This document shows positions 6,082-11,011 of a DNA stretch of 11,011 nt, piece after piece. Positions within the stretch are counted from its first letter, which is position 1; each line of letters starts with the position of its first letter. Source of the DNA: TMED8 sp038125725 (GTDB lineage: Bacteria; Pseudomonadota; Alphaproteobacteria; Rhodospirillales; Casp-alpha2); contig JAYPEK010000081.1 of NCBI GenBank assembly GCA_038125725.1, positions 1-11,011 of the forward strand, read 5' to 3'. The notes beneath the pieces were generated by a model. It did no database searches. It was not told where the DNA came from and worked only from the letters and a program-made list of their open reading frames with translations. Both the position numbers and the translations under genes were made by a program.

Positions 6082-6507
6082 TCAAGGCCGATAGGCAGCA
6101 TCCTGCTGCCAGCCGGTGAAGCCGGTCTGCATGACGACGACGTTCGACCGTCCCGCGACCCGCAGCGCGAAGGCCGCCTGTGCCGAGAGGCTGCCGGTGT
6201 TGCAGAACAGGATGGTCATGCGGCCCTCGGGGATCTCGTCGATCCGGTCGAGCACCTCGCGCCACTCAATGTTGACGGCACCGGGGATGGTGCCTTCCTC
6301 AAACTGACCCGCATCGCGGGTGTCGACGAAAAGCGCGGTCTCGAACACGGTCTGGTCGATCTGCTGGGGCAGGATGATGCCGGATTCGTATTCCGAGAAC
6401 ATCATGTATTCCTGCATGACCTCAACGGCTGCGTCTTGTGCCAAGGCGGGCGCTGCATGCAGCCCGAGCGCGACGGTCGTCGCCAAAAGTAGTTGTTTCA
6501 GGGTCAT
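6082..6507 (-). CDS. Exported rhodanese-domain protein
   Basis: This is a 141-residue single-domain rhodanese with a clear Sec signal peptide (hydrophobic core about 5-18, cleavage likely after ALA at 23). Rhodaneses hold a persulfide on an active-site cysteine and transfer sulfane sulfur. The fold is seen in FVDTRDAGQFEEGTIPGAVNI (CH2A region, split at 60-80) and the active loop CNTGSLS with C102. The loop is six residues long, but the usual Arg at its end is Leu. The start has GGAGG on the minus strand about 10 nt upstream. It lies 41 nt beyond the cytoplasmic rhodanese gene on the same strand and is probably the last gene of that operon. It may be a periplasmic sulfur carrier. The change in the loop may alter the substrate. 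Confidence 0.9.
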   Translation of the reverse strand: MTLKQLLLATTVALGLHAAPALAQDAAVEVMQEYMMFSEYESGIILPQQIDQTVFETALFVDTRDAGQFEEGTIPGAVNIEWREVLDRIDEIPEGRMTILFCNTGSLSAQAAFALRVAGRSNVVVMQTGFTGWQQDAAYRP

Positions 6508-6535
6508 CCGGGGGTATCCTCCATTCCGGTTTCTT

Positions 6536-6559
6536 GGTGTTCGGGTGTTCAGGTGTTTC
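6536..6559. repeat. Three 8-bp tandem repeats at the end of the rhodanese gene
   Basis: Units GGTGTTCG, GGTGTTCA and GGTGTTTC stand head to tail. They cover the last codons and stop of the upstream rhodanese gene and run into the 41-nt gap before the exported rhodanese. Replication slippage could change the rhodanese C terminus or the intergenic spacing. Confidence 0.6.
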
Positions 6560-6854
6560 GTGCAAGCCAGCCCTTCGTGCCGCCCTCGAGCCAGAGGGCG
6601 TCCGGGTGGCCCAACTTCTTCAGTATGTCCGCACCCTCTGCTGACCGACCGCCGCCCTTGCCGCAGATGGTCACGGGTGTCTTTCCAACCGGCATTTCAC
6701 CGGTGCAGTCTTCGAGTTCGGCCAGCGGGATATGCGGGATATGGACGGCGCCCGTCACATGGGCGGAGGAGAAGTCTTCCGCGTCGCGGACGTCGATCAT
6801 GTGTAAGCAATCCGGGTTGGCCGCGAGGGCGGCGAGCGTGAGCATTTGAGCCAT
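6549..6854 (-). CDS. Cytoplasmic single-domain rhodanese with a 7-residue active loop
   Basis: The product has 101 residues and no signal peptide, and it is essentially one rhodanese domain. The CH2A motif is IDVRDAEDFSSAHVTGAVHIP (20-40, shown in part) and the active site is C64 in CGKGGGRS. Counting from C64 to R70 gives C-X5-R, a seven-residue loop as in Cdc25 and Acr2-type arsenate reductases, against C-X4-R/T in classic rhodaneses. The ATG at 6854 is chosen because it overlaps the DsrE stop (TGATG). A longer frame reaching 7070 lies wholly within the DsrE gene and is not credible. Sulfane sulfur transfer with the DsrE-like neighbour is the likely role; oxyanion reduction is a less likely alternative. 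Confidence 0.88.
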   Translation of the reverse strand: MAQMLTLAALAANPDCLHMIDVRDAEDFSSAHVTGAVHIPHIPLAELEDCTGEMPVGKTPVTICGKGGGRSAEGADILKKLGHPDALWLEGGTKGWLARNT

Positions 6855-7207
6855 CAGACCACCAGCACCTTGTCGACGGCGAGCGTCGCCTGGGCGAGTT
6901 CGTCCATGGTCGATCGGCTCGCCCCCTCCATCATGTCGCCCTCGGTCAGGCCGCGCGCATCCATGGAGGTACCGCACATAAGGACGCGCCCCTTGGCGGA
7001 TAAGAGCCTGCGGAGTGTGCGCTCGAGGTTGTAGTAGCCATCGGGCGTCTTCTGCCCCGCCTTGGCACAAAGCACCGCGTCGGCTATCAGGAAGACGGTG
7101 ATTTCCGCTTCAGGTTCGTTCTTGGCAAGCGCGTGGGCCATGCGCAGCCCGTTGAAGCTACGCTCGTTGCCGTAGGGCGGATCGTTCAGAAGGATCAGGT
7201 GTTTCAT
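6854..7207 (-). CDS. DsrE/DsrF-like family protein
   Basis: This 117-residue cytoplasmic protein belongs to the DsrE/YchN-like family, which includes sulfur-relay proteins. Signatures are an N-terminal nucleotide-fold-like strand and loop (LLNDPPYGNER, residues 6-16), FLIADAVLCAKAGQKTP (39-55) and a CGTSMDARGL stretch (78-87). Conserved cysteines are C47 and C78; C78 stands where family members carry the reactive cysteine. The start has GAGG seven nt upstream. The gap to the broken DUF1499 gene is 9 nt, and the stop overlaps the rhodanese start by one base. A DsrE-rhodanese pair usually means shuttling of cysteine-bound persulfide between carriers. The identity of the donor and acceptor is unknown. 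Confidence 0.9.
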   Translation of the reverse strand: MKHLILLNDPPYGNERSFNGLRMAHALAKNEPEAEITVFLIADAVLCAKAGQKTPDGYYNLERTLRRLLSAKGRVLMCGTSMDARGLTEGDMMEGASRSTMDELAQATLAVDKVLVV

Positions 7208-7216
7208 TTTGGGTCC

Positions 7217-7833
7217 TCAGGTCCGGGCGCGCGTTTCAAGCTCCGACAGGAAGGCTTCGATGCGTCGTGCATTGGCCCCGCGGTCGATCTGGCCGAGGCG
7301 CGAGCGCGAGCGCATGTCGATGCGAGCGCCGCTTTCGGTTTCGGTCACGCGGATTGCCACCTCGTCCTCGAAGGCAAACAGACGGCTCCGGGCGATGGCC
7401 TCGATCTGGCTCTCCGCGGGATCGGCCGACAGCACCTCCCAGCCGCGCTGTTCCACGAGGGCGAGCGCCGCCGCGAACGCCTCGTCTGCGGAGACCGGCA
7501 GGTCCAGCGGGCGTACGTCCAGATAGGCGGCGCGCTGCGGGCTGCGATCTCGAACGCCGCACCAAGACATGCGACCGGCAGCGACAGGATCAACCCCAGC
7601 AGGACCGCGCCAGCGCGACCGTTCCTGCGGCGCAGCCAGACCACCAGCCCGGCCAGCGCGGCGATGACGCCGGCACCGGCCGCCCAGGCGCTCCAGCCGG
7701 CAAGGTCATAGGCCTGCGGCCAGGGCCAGCCGCCCGCCCGGAAGCCCCAGACAGAGACTGCAAGAAGCGCGATTGAGGCGACGCCCAACAAGATCGAAAG
7801 GAAGCCCAGAGAGCGGGCAAGCGTGTCAGGCAT
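7217..7833 (-). pseudogene. DUF1499 membrane protein, apparently frameshifted/internally deleted
   Basis: The 5' part (ATG at 7833, GGAG 7 nt upstream, overlapping the MFS gene by 8 nt) encodes three hydrophobic helices (about residues 7-30, 47-66 and 72-92) and breaks off after a SAPPI stretch. The DUF1499 domain (QRAAYLDVRPLDLP through GANARRIEAFL) continues in another frame and stops at 7217. The junction lies near 7520-7550. In intact relatives as I recall them, some 30-40 residues separate these segments, so a deletion of 3n+1 bases would explain both the lost stretch and the frame change. Without reframing, the ribosome would read a Ser/Arg-rich tail to 7345. An internal ATG at 7570 could still yield a 117-residue DUF1499 product. 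The function of the family is unknown. A sequencing error alone would not restore the missing segment. Confidence 0.6.
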
Positions 7834-9136
7834 CTGCAAGCTCCCGTGGGCTGGCGGGGTTCAGTCGCGGGTGGGTTTCCTCGGAGAGCCAGAACAGAAG
7901 CCCGCCGGAGACGAACATGGATACCGCAACGAACCAGAAGGCCGCTTCCGCAGCGCCGGTCAGGCTGGCCGCCAGCCCGAGACCGAGCGCGCCGATCGCG
8001 TAGCCGAGGTCGCGCCAGAAGCGGTAGATTCCGATGGCCGAGCCGCGCCAGGCCGGCGGGGTGATGTCGGCGACCGCCGCCCCGAGGTTCGGATAGAGGA
8101 GCGCCATGCCGAAGCCGGCCACCCCGGCCGAGACCGACCACCATAGCGCGCCGGTGCCCATGACCACCATCGCCACGCCAGCACCGCAGATCCACATGCC
8201 GAGCACGTTGGGCCAGAAGCGCCCGACATGGTCCGACAGCCGCCCGGTGACAAGTTGCGAGCCGCCCCAGACAAAACCGTAGGTGCCGACGATCCAGCCG
8301 ACCTCGGTCAAGGTCGCGCCTTGCGTCACGAGGAAGACCGGGAACAGCGCCCAGACCAGCGCATCGACGAACTTCTCGACCAGCCCCGCCTGGGAGATCG
8401 CGAAAAGCCGACGGTCGCGCCAGCTCATCACCGCGAAGACCTCTCCCGTCGTGGGATTCTCGGACACGCCCTGCGGATAGCGCGGTAGGGCTTTCGGCGG
8501 CGCTGCCTTGTGCGCGGCAGTTTCTGCCTTCGCCCAAGGAAGCGTGTCTTTCACCCAGACAACCGTCAGGACCAGTGCCAGTAGGACCACCGCCATGCCG
8601 AAGACCAGCAGGCCGACACGTGCCCCCAGCCACTCGGCGGCATATGCGGTGACGACGCCCGCGATCGCCACGCCGACATAGCCGGAGAATTCGTTGAGCC
8701 CCATGGTGAGGCCACGTTCCTCGGCCCTCGTGATATCGAGTTTGGCGGTCTGCGTCATCGACCAGCAAAGGCCCTGATTGACGCCCAAAAGCACAGTCGC
8801 CGCGACGATCCAGTTCCAGTCCGGCGCGGACCAGATCATCACCGGGATCGGCAGCGCCACGACCCAGCCCCAGAACAGCACCCGCTTGCGCCCGATCCGC
8901 TCGGACCACCGCCCGGCGACGAAGTTCATCACCGCCTTAACCGCACCGAAGGCCACGACGAAGGACGCCAGCAGCAGGAACGAGCCGCGCTCGAGCCCGA
9001 ACTCGCTTTCGGCCAGCGCCGGGACCACCGTGCGCGTCATGCCGATGGCGAAACCCACCAGCATGACCTGGATCAGCTGATGCGCGACCTGGACCCGGTT
9101 CTCGCGGATGCCGCGCGTGTACTCACACGCGGTCAT
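7826..9136 (-). CDS. Major facilitator superfamily transporter
   Basis: This 436-residue inner-membrane transporter has about 12 predicted helices in two halves joined by a cytoplasmic loop (about 197-240). The MFS loop-2/3 signature appears in both halves, as GRWSERIGRKR (75-85) and as GRLSDHVGR (298-306). The ATG at 9136 overlaps the desaturase stop by four bases (ATGA), with AAGGAG at 9145-9150 giving an 8-nt spacing. The substrate is unknown. Its place in an operon with DsrE and rhodanese genes under an ArsR-rhodanese regulator suggests export of a sulfur-containing or toxic anion or of a modified metabolite. It could equally be an importer. I see no homology that would decide this. Confidence 0.9.
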   Translation of the reverse strand: MTACEYTRGIRENRVQVAHQLIQVMLVGFAIGMTRTVVPALAESEFGLERGSFLLLASFVVAFGAVKAVMNFVAGRWSERIGRKRVLFWGWVVALPIPVMIWSAPDWNWIVAATVLLGVNQGLCWSMTQTAKLDITRAEERGLTMGLNEFSGYVGVAIAGVVTAYAAEWLGARVGLLVFGMAVVLLALVLTVVWVKDTLPWAKAETAAHKAAPPKALPRYPQGVSENPTTGEVFAVMSWRDRRLFAISQAGLVEKFVDALVWALFPVFLVTQGATLTEVGWIVGTYGFVWGGSQLVTGRLSDHVGRFWPNVLGMWICGAGVAMVVMGTGALWWSVSAGVAGFGMALLYPNLGAAVADITPPAWRGSAIGIYRFWRDLGYAIGALGLGLAASLTGAAEAAFWFVAVSMFVSGGLLFWLSEETHPRLNPASPRELADA

Positions 9137-9987
9137 TCGGCGGGCTCCTTCGTCGTGATGCGCGGGTCGAGCGCGCCGCCCGAGGCCGGTCCGCGTAAAG
9201 GCTGGACCAGCATCCGGTCGAGCCAGAGATCGCGGCGCGTGCGGAACTGCTCGATGCCGATCTCCATCCCCTCATGCCCCTTGGCGGGCTGGGCGATGTA
9301 GGTGCCGAGGAGCTGGTCCCACCACGGCAGGTTGAAGCCGTAGTTCGAGTTGGTCACGCGCGGGTCAATGGAATGGTGGACGCGGTGCATGTCGGGCGTG
9401 ACCACGATCAGCCGCAGCACCCCGTCTACCGGGCGCGGCAGGTCGATGTTGGCGTGGTTGAAGAGCGCTGTGGCGTTCAGGATCACCTCGAACAGCAGCA
9501 CCGCGACGGCGGGCGGTCCGAGCGCCGCGACCACCGCCAGCTTGATCTCCATCGAGATGAGGATCTCCACGGGATGGAACCGCAGTCCCGTGGTCGCGTC
9601 GAAGTCGAGATCGGCGTGGTGCATCCGGTGCAGCTGCCAGAGCCCAGGCACTGCGTGGAACATCACGTACTGGAGGTAGATCGCCAGATCGAGCAACAGC
9701 ATCGAAACCACAACCGCGACCCAGATCGGCACATCGAGATTGTTGAATAGGCCCAAGCCGTGATCCTCGGCCATGACGGCGAGCCCGACGGCGATGATCG
9801 GGAAGGTCAGCCGCAGGATCGCGGTGTCGAGCACCACAAGCGCGAGGTTGTTCGTCCAGCGGATGACGCGCGGGATCTCCCGACGCCTCCGCGGCGCCGC
9901 CACCTCCCACAGCGCCATGGCCACCAAGACGCCGAGAAAGGCAGCAAGGCGAATGGTTAGTTCAGCGGCGAGGATGGTCTCGGACAT
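9133..9987 (-). CDS. Sterol desaturase/fatty acid hydroxylase-family membrane oxidase
   Basis: This is a 284-residue membrane protein with helices near 10-30, 48-72, 87-110 and 148-172 and the eight-plus-histidine di-metal site of the family. The clusters are H111 with HRMHH (120-124), RFHP (H138), NHAN (H178) and HRVHH (201-205). Members use O2 to hydroxylate or desaturate lipids, sterols or other membrane-soluble compounds; bacterial ones are mostly uncharacterised. It is the first gene of the minus-strand operon, next to the divergent operator at 10032-10051. No good Shine-Dalgarno precedes the ATG at 9987, so the start is likely but not certain. A link to sulfur chemistry is unusual and could mean an oxygen-dependent modification of an envelope component. 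Confidence 0.9.
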   Translation of the reverse strand: MSETILAAELTIRLAAFLGVLVAMALWEVAAPRRRREIPRVIRWTNNLALVVLDTAILRLTFPIIAVGLAVMAEDHGLGLFNNLDVPIWVAVVVSMLLLDLAIYLQYVMFHAVPGLWQLHRMHHADLDFDATTGLRFHPVEILISMEIKLAVVAALGPPAVAVLLFEVILNATALFNHANIDLPRPVDGVLRLIVVTPDMHRVHHSIDPRVTNSNYGFNLPWWDQLLGTYIAQPAKGHEGMEIGIEQFRTRRDLWLDRMLVQPLRGPASGGALDPRITTKEPAE

Positions 9988-10005
9988 GGGATGTGGACTT
10001 CGGAC

Positions 10006-10033
10006 TTGTGGGACGCGATGAAATCGCTATTAT
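10006..10033 (+). promoter_or_regulatory. Candidate promoter of the ArsR-rhodanese gene
   Basis: TTGTGG (10006-10011), a 16-bp spacer and TATTAT (10028-10033). The -10 runs into the left arm of the operator at 10032-10051, so a bound regulator would block transcription. The opposing desaturase promoter must lie in the same 87 bp, but I could not settle its elements. Confidence 0.45.
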
Positions 10034-10051
10034 TCAAGTTATCGCTTGAAT
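10032..10051. promoter_or_regulatory. Perfect inverted-repeat operator for the ArsR-type regulator
   Basis: ATTCAAG and CTTGAAT form an exact 7-6-7 dyad between the divergent desaturase and ArsR-rhodanese genes. Length, AT-content and position, 12 nt before the Shine-Dalgarno, are typical of ArsR/SmtB operators. It probably represses both directions until the inducer is sensed. Confidence 0.75.
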
Positions 10052-10062
10052 GATGTAGCGTC

Positions 10063-10068
10063 AGGAGG
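10063..10068 (+). promoter_or_regulatory. Shine-Dalgarno supporting a TTG start
   Basis: AGGAGG, 6 nt before TTG at 10075. There is no nearby in-frame ATG or GTG that keeps the first ArsR helix, so the rare start codon is well supported and may keep regulator levels low. Confidence 0.75.
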
Positions 10069-10074
10069 CACGAC

Positions 10075-10743
10075 TTGTCAATCAGCCCGAAGTTGGCCCT
10101 GCTGGAAGAATACGCCCTCGTCGCGCGCGCCTTATCGGCACCGGCGCGTCTGATGCTGCTGGAACAACTGGCGCAAGGCGAACGCGGGGTCGAGGCTCTT
10201 GCCGACAAGACAGGCCTGACCATCGCCAACTGCTCGCAGCACCTGCAACAGTTGCGCCGCGCCGCACTCGTCACCAGCCGCCGCGACGGCAAGGCGGTGA
10301 TCTACCGGCTGACCGACGCGAAGACGCTTCAACTGATGGACCTTCTGCGCATCGTTGCGGAGCGGAACCTCGCGCAGGTCGAGCGCATCTTGCGGGGGCT
10401 CTCGGGCGGCGAGGATGCCCCTGAGCCGGTCAGCAGAGAAGACCTGTCAGCCTGGATCGCCGAAGGTTCTGTGACCGTGCTCGATGTTCGCCCCGCGGAC
10501 GAATACGCTGCAGGTCACATTTCGGGTGCGCACAACATGACGCTGACGGAGATCGAGCGGATCGTCCCGACGCTCGATCCGGCCACCGAAATCGTGGCCT
10601 ATTGCAGGGGCCCTTATTGCATCTATGCCCACCAGGCTGTCGCCGCACTTCGCAAACACGGCCTCAATGCGCGCCGCCTTGACGGCGGTCTGCCGGAGTG
10701 GCGCGAGGATGGAAGGGTTGTGGAAACGGCCGCGATGAACTGA
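10075..10743 (+). CDS. ArsR-family regulator fused to a C-terminal rhodanese domain
   Basis: This 222-residue fusion has an ArsR/SmtB winged helix-turn-helix (about 8-95; LSAPARLMLLEQL, recognition region LTIANCSQHLQQL, wing RRDGKAVIYRL) and a rhodanese domain (about 118-217). C177 opens the active loop CRGPYC, which ends with a second cysteine, C182. The ArsR part lacks the CxC/CVC metal site of arsenic sensors and has a single cysteine, C53, at the DNA-recognition helix. This points to thiol chemistry rather than metal binding. A plausible model, inferred here, is that the rhodanese domain takes up sulfane sulfur and passes it to C53, releasing DNA. It starts with TTG and is divergent from the desaturase operon, with a perfect dyad between them. 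Related fusions are known in proteobacteria, but I cannot name this one's inducer. Confidence 0.9.
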   Translation: MSISPKLALLEEYALVARALSAPARLMLLEQLAQGERGVEALADKTGLTIANCSQHLQQLRRAALVTSRRDGKAVIYRLTDAKTLQLMDLLRIVAERNLAQVERILRGLSGGEDAPEPVSREDLSAWIAEGSVTVLDVRPADEYAAGHISGAHNMTLTEIERIVPTLDPATEIVAYCRGPYCIYAHQAVAALRKHGLNARRLDGGLPEWREDGRVVETAAMN

Positions 10744-11011
10744 CCATAGCAGCCTGATCACTCCATATATAAAAGTTTGCGCTGGCAAGCGCGATAGGGC
10801 TCGGTTGAATGACTGCATTCTCGTCATTTGACTGCTTCCGCGAAGAGTAATCGACCGGCAGCTTTGGGCCGGTTGTGTATCATCGCCTCGTCGATATTGC
10901 TTTGAGCAACCCCGGGACCGCTTTCGGGACCACTTCTGCGAAAGCGCCCACCACTAACCCTCTATAATTTCATCGAAATTGGCGGTGTTAGATTGCCCTT
11001 CAGCGGCACCA
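10744..11011. other. Gene-free right end, lower GC, small inverted repeats
   Basis: No convincing gene is seen. Visible structures are GCGCT-GGCA-AGCGC (10779-10792), ACCGGC-N8-GCCGGT (10854-10873) and AATTTC-ATC-GAAATT (10966-10980). The first may help end the ArsR-rhodanese transcript but has no T-tract. A short minus-strand frame enters from the right edge and stops at 10954-10956; its 18 codons are too few to call a gene. Confidence 0.5.

Noticed and set aside
6855..7070. Upstream extension of the cytoplasmic rhodanese to 7070
   Set aside because: The extra 72 codons lie wholly inside the DsrE gene in another frame and do not resemble a rhodanese. The TGATG overlap gives a natural start at 6854.
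7590..8909. 439-codon minus-strand frame overlapping the MFS gene
   Set aside because: It is an out-of-frame shadow of the MFS gene and the DUF1499 5' part, with Gly/Arg-rich low-complexity translation. The MFS frame has clear helices and signatures.
10954..11011. Possible C-terminal end of a minus-strand gene entering from the right edge
   Set aside because: Only 18 codons are visible, a second frame is also open over most of the same stretch, and nothing allows recognition.
1..11011. CRISPR arrays, rRNA, tRNA or complete insertion sequences
   Set aside because: I looked for regularly spaced repeats, cloverleaf or rRNA-like segments and transposase genes with terminal repeats and found none.

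Overview
GC-rich DNA with the gene families and signals of an alphaproteobacterium, most likely of the Rhodobacteraceae/roseobacter type. That placement is inferred from base composition and family resemblance; no phylogenetic marker is present. The window opens with the last 57 codons of a tyrosine recombinase/integrase, so the cluster probably lies in or beside an integrated element. Both ends (about 175-438 and 10744-11011) are gene-free and look more AT-rich than the middle.

Left half (439-5989), metal module. A MerR-family metal sensor (minus strand) is followed at once by a YnfA-type small membrane protein. Divergently, on the plus strand, lie SCO1/SenC, a PCu(A)C copper chaperone and a second SCO1/SenC. 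A Zn/Cd/Pb-type P1B ATPase (ZntA/CadA-like) and a DUF411 protein come next. Two plus-strand promoters, before the first SCO gene (1295-1325) and before the ATPase (3150-3180), have the 19-bp -35/-10 spacing and internal dyads typical of MerR control. The merR gene has a normal 17-bp promoter with a dyad over its -10. The simplest reading is one metal sensor controlling both efflux of soft divalent metals from the cytoplasm and a periplasmic copper/thiol set.

Right half (6082-10743), sulfur/redox module. A divergent promoter region with a perfect 7-6-7 operator (10032-10051) separates an ArsR-rhodanese fusion regulator (plus strand, TTG start with a strong Shine-Dalgarno) from a tightly packed minus-strand operon. 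In transcription order the operon holds a sterol desaturase/fatty acid hydroxylase-type membrane di-metal oxidase, an MFS transporter, a broken DUF1499 membrane protein, a DsrE-like protein, a cytoplasmic single-domain rhodanese and an exported rhodanese. Overlaps or gaps are small (4, 8, 9, 1 and 41 nt). Rhodanese domains thus occur in three forms: fused to the regulator, free in the cytoplasm, and exported. This suggests sensing and handling of sulfane sulfur or another thiol-reactive oxyanion, but the substrate cannot be read from the sequence.

The two modules converge at 5990-6081. The items most worth following up are the two-promoter MerR regulon, the ArsR-rhodanese-controlled desaturase/MFS/DsrE/rhodanese operon as a possibly undescribed system, the unusual rhodanese active-site loops, and the frameshift/deletion in the DUF1499 gene.
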